From Falsiroseomonas sp051433165 (GTDB lineage: Bacteria; Pseudomonadota; Alphaproteobacteria; Acetobacterales; Acetobacteraceae), in assembly GCF_051433165.1 (NCBI RefSeq), contig NZ_JBHMFS010000004.1:124001-188000 (forward strand): 64,000 nt of DNA. Direction: 5' to 3'. Positions 15,986 through 24,637 of this stretch are shown piece by piece; positions within the stretch are counted from its first letter, which is position 1; every line of letters begins with the position of its first letter. The notes below the pieces were generated by a model. The model was given only the letters and a program-made list of their open reading frames with translations. It made no database searches and had not been told where the DNA came from. Both the position numbers and the translations under genes were made by a program.

Positions 15986-17430
15986 GCGTCGCCGATGAAT
16001 GGACCGCCGGGCGCGAGGCGGTGGCGCCGGTGGCGGAAACCGTGGACCTGCTGGTGCTCGGCGCCGGCCCGGCCGGCATGGCGGCGGCCACGGAGGCGCG
16101 CGCGCATGGCATGCGGGTGCTGGTGCTCGATGAGAATGGCGCGCCGGGCGGGCAGGTGCATCGCGCCGTCGAGGCGCGTCTGGCAAAAGGCGCCGTCGAG
16201 GCGCGTCTGGCAAAAGGCGCCGTCGAGGCGCGTGTTGCGAAGGACGATCAGGACAAGGACGGCGCCAAGCTGGCCGCCGCCTTCCGGGCCTCCGGCGCGC
16301 AGTACCGCCCCGGCGCCACCCTTTGGGCGGTGGAGCCCGAGGGCAAGGTCTTCTGGTCCGAAGGCGGCGCGGCGCGCAGCATCCAGGCGGAGCGGCTGAT
16401 CCTCTGCGCCGGCGCCACCGAGCGTCCGCTGCCGATTCCGGGCTGGACCCTGCCGGGGGTGATGAGCGTCGGCGCGGCACAGATCGCCTTGAAGACGGCG
16501 GGGCTGGTGCCGGAGGGAAATGTCTGGCTGGCCGGGCAGGGGCCGCTGCTGTGGCTCTATGCGATGCAGGCGCTGACCAAGGGCGGGAAGATCGCGGGCA
16601 TCATCGACCTGTCGCCACCTGGCGGGTTTGCGCGGGCGCGGCCGCATCTGCTGCGGGCGTTGAAGGCGCCGGAATACCTTTGGCGTGGGCTGGTCTGGCA
16701 GCGCCAGGTGAAGCGCGCAACGCAGGTGATCCCGGCGCGGGAGCTGCGCGCGGAAGGCGAGGGCAAGCTCGCGCGCATCCTGGTGGATGGCGTCGCACAC
16801 CCGGCCGATCTGCTGCTGCTGCATGATGGTGTGGTGCCGAACACCCAAATCACGCGCGCCATTGCCGGCCTGACCCATGGCTGGGACCCGGTGCAGCGCT
16901 GCTGGCGGCCGGCGCTGGACCTGTGGGGCAACACCGCGGTGGCCAGGGTGATGGTGGCGGGGGATTCGGGCGGCATCGGCGGCGCCCGCGCCGCCGCGCT
17001 CTCCGGCCGCATCGCGGCGCTGGAGGCGGCGCGCGCGCTCGGCCGCATCACCACGGATGAACGTGACGGAAGGGCCGGCCCACTGCGCCTGCTGCGCGAC
17101 CGCCAGCTTGCCCCGCGCCCGTTCCTCGACGCCATGTTTCCACCGCTGCCGGAAGCCGCCATCCCGGACGAGACCATCCTCTGCCGGTGTGAGGAGGTGA
17201 CGGCCGGGCGGGTGCGGCAGGCGGTGGCGCTGGGCTGCCTCGGCGCCAATCAGACCAAGGCCTTCACCCGCGCCGGCATGGGGCCGTGCCAGGGTCGCAT
17301 CTGTGGCCCGGCGGTGCATGGCGTGATCGCCGCGGCGCGCGACGTGGCGGGCGGCGAGGTCGATCCCTTCCGCACCCGCTTCCCGACCAAGCCGCTGACG
17401 CTGGGCGAATTGGCGGCGCTGGCGGGATGA
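15982..17430 (+). CDS. FAD/NAD(P)-binding alpha subunit with C-terminal 2Fe-2S (BFD-like) domain; carries an internal tandem repeat
   Basis: A 482-residue alpha subunit of the HcnB/OoxA/hydroxyproline dehydrogenase alpha type. LLVLGAGPAGMAAAT near residues 24-38 binds FAD, and TLPGVMSVGAAQIALKTAG precedes the second Rossmann fold. The C-terminal domain has C401, C403, C436 and C441 (CRCEEV and GPCQGRICG), expected to hold a 2Fe-2S cluster. Between the first FAD strand and the next conserved region, residues about 61-88 hold three copies of a nine-residue unit, VEARLAKGA, encoded by a nearly exact 27-bp tandem repeat. Its homologue at 20550 lacks this insertion. The start overlaps the gamma gene as ATGA. 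Confidence 0.9.
   Translation: MSVADEWTAGREAVAPVAETVDLLVLGAGPAGMAAATEARAHGMRVLVLDENGAPGGQVHRAVEARLAKGAVEARLAKGAVEARVAKDDQDKDGAKLAAAFRASGAQYRPGATLWAVEPEGKVFWSEGGAARSIQAERLILCAGATERPLPIPGWTLPGVMSVGAAQIALKTAGLVPEGNVWLAGQGPLLWLYAMQALTKGGKIAGIIDLSPPGGFARARPHLLRALKAPEYLWRGLVWQRQVKRATQVIPARELRAEGEGKLARILVDGVAHPADLLLLHDGVVPNTQITRAIAGLTHGWDPVQRCWRPALDLWGNTAVARVMVAGDSGGIGGARAAALSGRIAALEAARALGRITTDERDGRAGPLRLLRDRQLAPRPFLDAMFPPLPEAAIPDETILCRCEEVTAGRVRQAVALGCLGANQTKAFTRAGMGPCQGRICGPAVHGVIAAARDVAGGEVDPFRTRFPTKPLTLGELAALAG
16164..16244 (+). repeat. 27-bp in-frame tandem repeat, three copies, inside alpha-subunit gene
   Basis: Two identical 27-bp units (16164-16190 and 16191-16217) are followed by a third (16218-16244) that is identical over its first 16 bases and then diverges. 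The unit length is a multiple of three, so the frame is preserved and each copy adds nine residues (core EARLAKGAV). The exactness of the first two copies points to a recent slippage duplication, making this a candidate length-variable locus. Confidence 0.95.
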
Positions 17431-17464
17431 GGGTGGCACTGGCATCGGCTTTGGCTCGTCCGTG

Positions 17465-18580
17465 ATGCGCCGCGCCCTCGTCATCGGTGGCGGCCTGCAT
17501 GGCCTTTCCACCGCGCTGCACCTGGCCCGCACCCCCGGCTGGCAGGTCACGCTGCTGGAACGCCGCCATGTCGGGCGGCATTCCAGCGGGGTGAATGCGG
17601 GCGGCGTGCGCCGCCTCGGCCGGGTGCTGCCGGAGATTGCGCTGTCCGTGGTCGCCGCCGAGATGTGGCAGGGCATTACCGCCCTGGTTGGCGATGATTG
17701 CGGCTTCCGCGCCACCGGCCAGGTGAAGGTGGCCGAGAGCGAGGCGGACATGGCGAAGAACCACGCCCGCGTCGCCCAGGTTCGCGCCCTCGGCTGGACG
17801 CATGAGGAGGTGGTGGACCAGGCCGAGATCCGCCGCCTGCTGCCCGCCGTGTCCCGCCACGTGGTCGGCGCCATCGTAACGCGGGATGACGGCTCGGCCG
17901 ACCCGATGCGCACCGTCATGGCCTTCCGGAGGGCCGCGGAGCAGGCGGGGGTGACAATCATCGAGGGGGTGGCCGTGACCGGGCTGGAGGCCACCGCCGA
18001 AGGCACCATCCGGCTGCAGACGGACCAGGGACCCTTTGAGGCCGAGCGTGTCGCCAATTGCGCCGGCGCCTGGGCTCCGGACCTCGCCGCGCTGGCGGGC
18101 GAGACCATTCCCTGCGGCACCAAGGCCAGCATGATGATCGTGACGGAACGCCTGCCGCCTTTCGTCGAGCCTACGGTTGGCGCCACGGCCCGGGCGCTGT
18201 CCTTCAAGCAGACGGCCGCCGGCACGGTGGTGATCGGCGGCGGGCACCAGGGGCGCAACGACAAGGCGGCGGAGACCTCCTCCGTCCTGTTCGGCAGCCT
18301 GGCCTTCGCCGCCCGGATCGCGGCCGAGATCTTTCCCTGCGTCGCCGGCGCGCGGATCATCCGCACCTGGACAGGTACGGAGGCGCGGCCGCCGGACGAC
18401 ATGCCGGTGATCGGCGAAAGCCGCAGCCTTCCCGGTCTGTTCCACTCCTTCGGCTTCTCCGGCCACGGCTTCCAGCTCTCGCCCGCCGCCGGCGCCGCGG
18501 TGGCGGAACTGATGGCGCGCGGCGCCACCAACCTGCCCATCGCGCCCTTCACCCAGGATCGCTTCACCGTTCCGGCTTGA
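17465..18580 (+). CDS. FAD-dependent oxidoreductase, sarcosine oxidase beta / hydroxyproline dehydrogenase beta type
   Basis: A 371-residue DAO-family flavoprotein starting at ATG 17465; an in-frame GTG immediately precedes it at 17462. The FAD motif VIGGGLHGLSTALHLAR is at the N-terminus, followed by VTLLERRHVGRHSSGVNAGGVRR, which is split around the flavin site. The C-terminus has TWTGTEARPPDDMPVIGES and HSFGFSGHGFQLSPAAG, typical of sarcosine oxidase beta-like enzymes. It sits 34 bp after the alpha subunit and therefore may be the true beta partner of the gamma/alpha pair, with the earlier flavoprotein at 14569 as an alternative or extra oxidase. It resembles the protein at 21908. Confidence 0.9.
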   Translation: MRRALVIGGGLHGLSTALHLARTPGWQVTLLERRHVGRHSSGVNAGGVRRLGRVLPEIALSVVAAEMWQGITALVGDDCGFRATGQVKVAESEADMAKNHARVAQVRALGWTHEEVVDQAEIRRLLPAVSRHVVGAIVTRDDGSADPMRTVMAFRRAAEQAGVTIIEGVAVTGLEATAEGTIRLQTDQGPFEAERVANCAGAWAPDLAALAGETIPCGTKASMMIVTERLPPFVEPTVGATARALSFKQTAAGTVVIGGGHQGRNDKAAETSSVLFGSLAFAARIAAEIFPCVAGARIIRTWTGTEARPPDDMPVIGESRSLPGLFHSFGFSGHGFQLSPAAGAAVAELMARGATNLPIAPFTQDRFTVPA

Positions 18581-18612
18581 TGCCGGCGGCTGGCTGGCGC
18601 AGGCTTGGCCCG

Positions 18613-19596
18613 ATGACGAAACCTGCCCTGGAACTGGTGGGACTCCGGACGGAGTTCCGCATCGGCGGAAGCTGGCACCCTGCGGTGCGCGACCTGTCGC
18701 TGACCCTCATGCGGGATGAGACCCTGGCGCTGGTCGGCGAAAGCGGCTGCGGCAAGTCCGTGACCGCGCTGTCCGTCATGGGGCTGGTCCAGCCGCCCTT
18801 CGGCCGGGTGGCGGCCGGCCAGATCCTGCTGGATGGGCAGGATCTGGCCGGCCTGTCCGACCAGGCACTGGAATCCGTGCGCGGCGACCGCATGGCGATG
18901 ATCTTCCAGGAACCGATGACCAGCCTGAACCCGGTGATGACCGTGGGCGACCAGGTGGCGGAGGCGCTGCGGATTCATCGCGGCATGGACCGCAAGGCCG
19001 CCCGCGCCCGCGCGCTGGAATTGTTCGAGGAGGTGAAGATCCCCTCCGCCCCGCAGCGGCTGGATGAGTATCCGCACCAATTTTCCGGCGGCATGCGCCA
19101 GCGGGTGATGATCGCGATCGCGCTGGCCTGCGAACCGGCCGTGCTGCTGGCGGATGAACCCACCACGGCGCTGGATGTCACCATCCAGGCGCAGGTGCTG
19201 GGCCTGCTGGCCGATCTGCGGTCCCGCTTCGGCATGGCGGTGCTGTTCATCACCCACAACCTCGGCGTGGTGGCGCAGATCGCGGACCGGGTGGCGGTGA
19301 TGTATGCCGGGGAGATCGTGGAGCAGGGGCCGGTCGAGGCCATCTTCGCCAACCCGCAGCACCCCTATACGCGCGCCCTGTTCTCCGCCATTCCGCGGCT
19401 GGACCAGCCCGGCCAGGCGTTGTCCGCCATTCCCGGCCGGGTGCCGCCGCTGGACGCCATGCCCGCTGGCTGCCGCTTCGCGCCGCGCTGTCCGCTGGCC
19501 CGGGCGGGGTGTGAGCGGGACCAGGTGCTGGCCGAGGTGGCCCAGGGCCACGCCGCGCGCTGCCATGTCGCAACCGGAGCCCTGATGCATGCTTGA
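18613..19596 (+). CDS. ABC transporter ATP-binding protein (OppD/DppD type)
   Basis: A 327-residue ATPase. Walker A is GESGCGKS, the signature is FSGGMRQR, and Walker B is VLLADEPTTALD. The oligopeptide/dipeptide-specific C-terminal extension carries CRFAPRCPLARAGCE, a Cys motif typical of OppD/DppD. The start at 18613 (MTKPALELVGLRTEF) is the normal one; the open frame extends far upstream without coding content. It energises import at the inner membrane. Its permeases and the OppF-like ATPase lie about 5 kb downstream (24638-27425), with SDR and dehydrogenase genes between, an unusual split. The stop region overlaps the SDR start by 8 bp. Confidence 0.93.
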   Translation: MTKPALELVGLRTEFRIGGSWHPAVRDLSLTLMRDETLALVGESGCGKSVTALSVMGLVQPPFGRVAAGQILLDGQDLAGLSDQALESVRGDRMAMIFQEPMTSLNPVMTVGDQVAEALRIHRGMDRKAARARALELFEEVKIPSAPQRLDEYPHQFSGGMRQRVMIAIALACEPAVLLADEPTTALDVTIQAQVLGLLADLRSRFGMAVLFITHNLGVVAQIADRVAVMYAGEIVEQGPVEAIFANPQHPYTRALFSAIPRLDQPGQALSAIPGRVPPLDAMPAGCRFAPRCPLARAGCERDQVLAEVAQGHAARCHVATGALMHA

Positions 19597-20281
19597 TCCC
19601 GTCGGCCGCGTCGTCCTGATCACCGGTGGGTCCCGCGGCATCGGGCGGGAGGTGCTGCGCCGGCTGCATGGCTCCGGCTGGATGATCAGCGCCGGCATCC
19701 GCAGCGCCGGCAAGCTGGTCGCCGGGCCGGACCTGCTGCTGCATCGCTGGGATGCGGAGAAGGAAGGCAGTTCCGAGGCCTGGGTCGCCGCCACCATGGC
19801 GCGCTTCGGGCGGATCGACGCGGTGGTGAACGCCGCCGGCATCAACCCGATGGCCAGGCTGCTGGATGCGGATGAAACACCGCATGACGCCATGTGGCAG
19901 GTGAACGTCAAGGCACCAATGCGCGTCATCCGCGCCGCCTGGCCGCATCTGATCGAGAGCGGGGAGGGGCGGGTGGTGAACCTCGCCTCGCTGTCCGGCA
20001 AGCGGGTGGCGAATGAGAATCTCGGCTACGCCATGAGCAAATTCGCCGTGGTGGCGATGACGCAGGAGGTTCGCCGGCTGGGCTGGGAACACGGCATCCG
20101 CGCCACCGCCATCTGCCCCGGCTTCGTGCAGACGGAAATGACCCTGCACGCGAAATACCCGAGGGAGGCGATGAGCCGGCCGGAGGATGTGGCCGCCCTG
20201 GTGGAGATGGTGCTGCGCCTGCCCAACACCGCGACGGTGGGGGAGATCAAGGTGAATTGCCGCTTCGAGGCGCTGCTGTGA
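19589..20281 (+). CDS. SDR-family oxidoreductase
   Basis: A 230-residue classical SDR. The cofactor motif TGGSRGIG is near residue 12, NAAGI near residue 75, and NLASLSGKR with YAMSK gives the Ser-Tyr-Lys catalytic set; PGFVQTEMT follows. It is shorter than the usual 250 residues and lacks the typical C-terminal DGG motif, ending instead with GEIKVNCRFEALL. It overlaps the OppD-like gene by 8 bp and the second gamma-subunit gene by GTGA. A role in reducing or oxidising the carbonyl produced by the neighbouring dehydrogenases is plausible but unproven. Confidence 0.85.
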   Translation: MLDPVGRVVLITGGSRGIGREVLRRLHGSGWMISAGIRSAGKLVAGPDLLLHRWDAEKEGSSEAWVAATMARFGRIDAVVNAAGINPMARLLDADETPHDAMWQVNVKAPMRVIRAAWPHLIESGEGRVVNLASLSGKRVANENLGYAMSKFAVVAMTQEVRRLGWEHGIRATAICPGFVQTEMTLHAKYPREAMSRPEDVAALVEMVLRLPNTATVGEIKVNCRFEALL

Positions 20282-20553
20282 CGGTCACGCGCCTGGTTGA
20301 CCAGGACCGCCTCGCGCTCATCTTCACGGTCGATGGCGTGGACGTTCCGGCAAAGCAGGGCGACACGCTGTTGACGGCGATGCTGACGGCCGGCCTCGGC
20401 CATGTCCGCACCAGCGAATTCGGCGATGGCGCCCGGTCCGGCTTCTGCTGGATGGGCGCCTGCCAGGATTGCTGGGTGGTGGTGGTGGGGAAGGGTGTTC
20501 GGCGTGCCTGCACGACATTGGTCGAAACCGGGATTGAGGTGATCAGGCGATGA
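20278..20553 (+). CDS. 2Fe-2S gamma subunit, second set
   Basis: A 91-residue ferredoxin-like protein. The GTG start at 20278 overlaps the SDR stop as GTGA and is preferred to an upstream ATG at 20257, which would lie inside the SDR gene. Cysteines C57, C62, C65 and C78 (CWMGACQDC, then RAC) form the 2Fe-2S pattern. It parallels the gamma gene at 15689, though the sequences are clearly diverged, and it is coupled by ATGA to the second alpha gene. It would carry electrons within a three-subunit opine/hydroxyproline-type dehydrogenase. Confidence 0.88.
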   Translation: MTVTRLVDQDRLALIFTVDGVDVPAKQGDTLLTAMLTAGLGHVRTSEFGDGARSGFCWMGACQDCWVVVVGKGVRRACTTLVETGIEVIRR

Positions 20554-21908
20554 AGGTTGTGGTTGTTGGCGCCGGTCCGGCCGGTATCCGCGCGGTGGAG
20601 CAATTGGTGCGCGCGGGCGTGTTCCCGACCTGGATCGAGGAAGGCGCCGATGGCGGCGGCCGCGTCACGCAGCGCCCGCCGGCGGAATTCAGCCGCAGCC
20701 ATGCCGCGCTTTATGGTGCCGATGCCGGCCGGGCGAAGCGCCTGCATGCGGCGCTGGATTCCCTCAAGGCGCGGGTGGATTGGCGGCCGGACACGCTGGT
20801 CTGGAACATCCGCCCCGAGGCCCGCGTGCTGCATACGCTGACCAATGGCGCGGCGCAGGATGAGGTGGCCTATGATGCCGTCATCCTCTGCACCGGCGCG
20901 ATGGACCGCGTGCTGCCGCTGCCGGGCTGGACCCTGCCGGGTGCGACCACGCTGGGCGGCGCGCAGGTGGCGCTGAAGTCGCAGGGGGTGGGAGTGGGTG
21001 CCAACCCGGTGCTGATCGGCACCGGGCCGCTGCTGTGGCTGACCGCGCTGCAATACGCCAAGGCCGGCGCCAAGCCCGCCGCGGTGCTCGACACCACGGA
21101 CCTGCTGACCAAGGCGCGCTTCGGCGGCGGTATGATGTGGAACATTCCGACGCTGCTGCGCGGCATGGGGCTCTACGCCAGCCTCAAGCTGCGCGGCGTG
21201 AAGATGTATGAGGATGTGACGCCGCTGGCGATCGAGGGCACGGACAAGGTCACCGCCGTGCATTGGCGCGACGCCGCCTGGAAGGAACATGTCACGCCCT
21301 GCGATGCGGTGGCGCTCGGCTGGGGCCTGAAGCCGGAGGCGCATCTGGCCGACCTCGCCGGTGTGCCCTTCGATTACGACGACACGCAGCAGAACTGGGT
21401 GCCGCGCAAGGATGCCGCCGGGCGGTCGCCGGTGGCGGGCGTGTACCTGGCGGGCGATGGCGCGGGCATTGGCGGCGTGGATGTGGCGGAGTTGGGCGGT
21501 GCGCGCGCGGCGCTGGCGCTGCTGGCGGATGCGAAGCTGCCGTCGGACATGGCGCTGAGCAACCACCTGGACGGCCGCCTGCGGACCGAACGCCGCTTCC
21601 GCAATGCGCTGGAACGCGCCTTCCCCTATCCGGCGCGCCTCGCTTCGCGGATGGAGGACAGCACCTCCGTCTGCCGCTGCGAGGTGATCACGGCCGGCGA
21701 GTTGCGCGCCGCAGCGGCCTCCGACGCGCCGGAGCTGAATCGCGCCAAGGCCTTCTCCCGCGTCGGAATGGGCCGCTGCCAGGGCCGCCTCTGCGGCACG
21801 CCGGCGGCGGCGGTGCTGGCGCGCGCACTGGAAGTGGAGGTGCCGGAGGTCGGCCGACTGCGCGGCCAGCCGCCAGTGAAGCCGGTGCCGTTGCAACAGG
21901 TGGGGTGA
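20550..21908 (+). CDS. FAD/NAD(P)-binding alpha subunit with C-terminal 2Fe-2S domain, second set
   Basis: A 452-residue paralogue of the alpha subunit at 15982. The FAD motif VVVVGAGPAGIRAVEQL begins at residue 3, TLPGATTLGGAQVALKSQG precedes the second nucleotide fold, and YLAGDGAGIGGVDVAELGG is the late FAD-binding segment. The C-terminal cluster domain has C375, C377, C410 and C415 (VCRCEV and GRCQGRLCG). It is joined to the gamma gene by ATGA and to the beta gene by TGATG, giving the compact gamma-alpha-beta order. It would accept electrons from the beta-subunit oxidation of an imported amine or amino acid derivative. Confidence 0.9.
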   Translation: MKVVVVGAGPAGIRAVEQLVRAGVFPTWIEEGADGGGRVTQRPPAEFSRSHAALYGADAGRAKRLHAALDSLKARVDWRPDTLVWNIRPEARVLHTLTNGAAQDEVAYDAVILCTGAMDRVLPLPGWTLPGATTLGGAQVALKSQGVGVGANPVLIGTGPLLWLTALQYAKAGAKPAAVLDTTDLLTKARFGGGMMWNIPTLLRGMGLYASLKLRGVKMYEDVTPLAIEGTDKVTAVHWRDAAWKEHVTPCDAVALGWGLKPEAHLADLAGVPFDYDDTQQNWVPRKDAAGRSPVAGVYLAGDGAGIGGVDVAELGGARAALALLADAKLPSDMALSNHLDGRLRTERRFRNALERAFPYPARLASRMEDSTSVCRCEVITAGELRAAAASDAPELNRAKAFSRVGMGRCQGRLCGTPAAAVLARALEVEVPEVGRLRGQPPVKPVPLQQVG

Positions 21909-23026
21909 TGGTCCAGGCGGATGTGCTGGTCGTCGGCGGCGGCGGCGCGGGGTGTTCCGCGGCGCTGCATCTGGCGCAGCGCGGCGTGCGGGTGCTGCTG
22001 CTGGAGCGTGGCCTGGTCGGTGGCCAGGCTACGGGGGTGAATTACGGCGGCGTGCGCCAGCAGGGCCGCCACCCCGCCGGGCTGCCGCTGGCCCGAAAAT
22101 CCCGCGAGATCTGGTCGCGCATCACCGAACTCACCGGCAGTGACATCGAATTCGACCCCTGCGGCCACCTCAAGCTGGCGCGCAGCCCGGAAGATGAGGC
22201 GGAACTGCTGCGCTGGAATGCGCTGGCCGCCGAACATGGCCTGCGCCCGCGCATGATCGGCCGCAACGCGATCCGCGAACAGCATCCCTATTTCAGCGAC
22301 GTCGTCATTGCCGGCAGCCTGATGGAGGAGGATGGCAGCGCCAATCCGCGCCTTCTGGCCCCGGCGCTCGCCCGCGCCGCACGCGCTGCCGGTGCCGATA
22401 TCCGCGAACACCATGCGGTGACGGCGCTGGACCACGATGGCAACGCCTTCGAGGTCCTGGCCAACGGCACGCGCTTCACCGCGCCCTGGCTGCTGAACTG
22501 CGCCGGCTTCTGGGGCGGCGAGATCGCGGCGCGGTTCGGGGAGCCGGTGCCGATCGAGAAGCTGCACCCGAATATGCTGGTGACGGAGCCGCTGCACTAT
22601 TTCCTGCGCGAAAGCCTCGGCGTGGTCGGCGGCGATCTGTATCTGCGGCAGATCCCGCGCGGCAACATCATCTTCGGTGGCGGGCGCGGTGAGAGCGATG
22701 CGGAAATCCGCGTGACGCGGCCGCGCCCGGATGCCGCCTTCGGGGCGATGCAGCGTGCCATCGCGGTGATCCCGCGCCTGGCGCATGCCATGGTGATCCG
22801 CAGCTGGACCGGCACGGATGGCGAGATGCCGGACCATTTCCCGGTACTCGGCCCGTCCCGCACCACCCCAGGCCTGCTGCACGCCTTCGGCTTCTGCGGC
22901 GAGGGGTTCCAGACCGGCCCGGGCGTCGGCGCCGTGCTGTCGGAACTGGTGATGGATGGCGCGACGGATGTTCCGCTCGATGCCTTCGATATCGGACGCT
23001 TCACGGCGGCGCAGATAGCGGTCTAA
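21908..23026 (+). CDS. FAD-dependent oxidoreductase beta subunit, second set
   Basis: A 372-residue DAO-superfamily protein. The start at 21908 overlaps the alpha stop as TGATG; the frame is open upstream but noncoding there. The FAD motif VLVVGGGGAGCSAALHLAQR opens the protein, GVNYGGVRQQGRH follows at the flavin site, and the C-terminus has RSWTGTDGEMPDHFPVLGPS and HAFGFCGEGFQTGPGVGA. It is the likely substrate-oxidising subunit of the second complex. The ABC binding protein gene starts 32 bp downstream, directly linking oxidation to uptake. Confidence 0.9.
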   Translation: MVQADVLVVGGGGAGCSAALHLAQRGVRVLLLERGLVGGQATGVNYGGVRQQGRHPAGLPLARKSREIWSRITELTGSDIEFDPCGHLKLARSPEDEAELLRWNALAAEHGLRPRMIGRNAIREQHPYFSDVVIAGSLMEEDGSANPRLLAPALARAARAAGADIREHHAVTALDHDGNAFEVLANGTRFTAPWLLNCAGFWGGEIAARFGEPVPIEKLHPNMLVTEPLHYFLRESLGVVGGDLYLRQIPRGNIIFGGGRGESDAEIRVTRPRPDAAFGAMQRAIAVIPRLAHAMVIRSWTGTDGEMPDHFPVLGPSRTTPGLLHAFGFCGEGFQTGPGVGAVLSELVMDGATDVPLDAFDIGRFTAAQIAV

Positions 23027-23058
23027 GCTCCCCGGCAAGGCAAACGGGGAATAATTTC

Positions 23059-24618
23059 ATGCGGGGATTTCGGGCGGCGCTGCTTGGCAGCGCCCTTGCC
23101 GTGGCATCGGCCTTCGGTCTCAACACGCAGGCGATGGCCCAAGGCCAGACGCTGCGGGTCGGCATGGCGGCGCAGGATGTCGGGCGGCTGGACCCGCATT
23201 TCGCCGTCTCCACCATCGATCGCGTCGTGGTGGCGTGGATGTTCAACGGGCTGGTGCGCTTCAAGCCCGGCTCCATCAACCCGGCCGAGATCGAGCCTGA
23301 CCTGGCGGAGCGCTGGGAAAGCAGCAGCGACGGCAAGACCTGGACCTTCCATCTGCGCCGCGGCGTGCGGTTCCATGGCAACTTCGGCGAGCTGACGGCC
23401 GATGACGTGGTCTTTTCCCTGAAGAAGGCGGGTACTGCCGCGACCAGCGCCTTCTCCGCCGATTATCGCGCGATCGAGACCATCGAGGCGGTGAACAGCC
23501 ACACCGTCCGCATTGTGCTGCGCGACAACATCCCGAGCCTGCTCGGCATCCTGACCAATTATGCGGGCGGCTACATCGTCTCGAAGCGCGCGGTGGAGGA
23601 GCGGGGTGATACCTTCGTGCGGAACCCCATCGGCACCGGCCCCTTCGCGCTGGATCGCGTGACGCCGAACCAGTCGGCGGAGCTGGTGGCCCATGCGGGC
23701 TACTTCCGTGGCGCGCCGCAGATCGGGCGCATCAGCTACCGCTTCATCCCTTCCGACGCCTCCCGCGACCTGGCCTTCCAGAACCGGGAACTGGATGTGA
23801 ATTACGGCCGCGCCGACCAGACCTGGCTGAACCGCACCCGCGCCGTGCCCAACACGGTGGTGGATGTGTTCGAGCCGGGTGAGCTGGCCATCATCAACCT
23901 CAACACCAACCAGCCGCCCTTCAACGATATCCGCATCCGCCAGGCGATGGCCCATGCGGTGAACCGGGCGGAGCTGGTGCGCTTCCGTGGCCAGGATGTG
24001 GCGCGTGAAGGCCAGTCGCTGGTGCCGCGCGGCTATCTCGGCTTCAGCGCCGATAATGGCCTGCTGCCGGCGGACCCGGCGCGCGCACGGGCGCTGCTGG
24101 CGGAGGCGGGGCATCCGAACGGCATAACCATCCGCGCCATCCACACGCAGCTGCCCGAAATGCTGAACATGATGCAGGTGGTGCAGCAGCAGCTGCGCCG
24201 GTCCGGCATCACGCTCGACCTTCAGGTGGTGGAACATGCGACCTTCCACCAGCAGATCCGCCAGGATCTGTCGCCGATGGTCTATTACGCCGCGGCACGA
24301 TTCCCGGTGGCGGATATCTACCTGACGCAGTTCTTCCATGGCCGTTCGCGGGTTCGCACGCCGACGGCGGTGACGAACTTCTCCCATTGCGACCAGGCGG
24401 ACAGCCAGATCGACGCGGCGCGCGTCAGCACCGATGTGGAGGAGCAGAAGCGTTTGTGGGCCGAGGCGCAGCGCATCCTGGTGCAGAATGTCTGCGGCGT
24501 GCCGCTGATCGAGACGCTGCTGGTCTTCGCCCGCCGCGCGGATCTGGATTACGGCTACGAGCTGAAGGGGTCGATGAGCCTTGGCCCGCTGATCACCGAA
24601 GCGACGCGACTGCGGTGA
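23059..24618 (+). CDS. ABC transporter substrate-binding protein, family 5
   Basis: A 519-residue periplasmic binding protein with a signal peptide of about 27 residues ending near AMAQ. Landmarks include VVAWMFNGLVRFKPGSI, EPDLAERWESSSDGKTWTF (split by the fold), TFHLRRGVRFHGN, and RIRQAMAHAVNRAEL. It is encoded immediately before two permeases and an ATPase, so it is the dedicated binding protein of this importer. The protein at 12994-14502 is a paralogue with matching C-terminal blocks. GGGGAATAATTTC before the ATG gives a weak ribosome site. The ligand is unknown; opine-like or N-substituted amino acids fit the neighbouring oxidases. Confidence 0.95.
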   Translation: MRGFRAALLGSALAVASAFGLNTQAMAQGQTLRVGMAAQDVGRLDPHFAVSTIDRVVVAWMFNGLVRFKPGSINPAEIEPDLAERWESSSDGKTWTFHLRRGVRFHGNFGELTADDVVFSLKKAGTAATSAFSADYRAIETIEAVNSHTVRIVLRDNIPSLLGILTNYAGGYIVSKRAVEERGDTFVRNPIGTGPFALDRVTPNQSAELVAHAGYFRGAPQIGRISYRFIPSDASRDLAFQNRELDVNYGRADQTWLNRTRAVPNTVVDVFEPGELAIINLNTNQPPFNDIRIRQAMAHAVNRAELVRFRGQDVAREGQSLVPRGYLGFSADNGLLPADPARARALLAEAGHPNGITIRAIHTQLPEMLNMMQVVQQQLRRSGITLDLQVVEHATFHQQIRQDLSPMVYYAAARFPVADIYLTQFFHGRSRVRTPTAVTNFSHCDQADSQIDAARVSTDVEEQKRLWAEAQRILVQNVCGVPLIETLLVFARRADLDYGYELKGSMSLGPLITEATRLR

Positions 24619-24637
24619 AGCGGCTGAGGGCAGCCGC

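Noticed and set aside
16164..16244. Short tandem repeats as a CRISPR array
   Set aside because: There are no spacers between copies and the repeat is in frame within a coding sequence; no Cas gene is in the window.
15448..20001. Open frame of 1517 codons on the minus strand
   Set aside because: It lies antisense to at least seven well-supported genes and has Arg/Pro/Ala/His-rich composition with no recognisable domain. It is a by-product of GC-rich codon usage on the opposite strand.
20257..20280. Upstream ATG start for the second 2Fe-2S gamma gene
   Set aside because: It would add seven residues encoded inside the SDR gene; the GTG overlapping the SDR stop matches the coupling seen throughout the operon.
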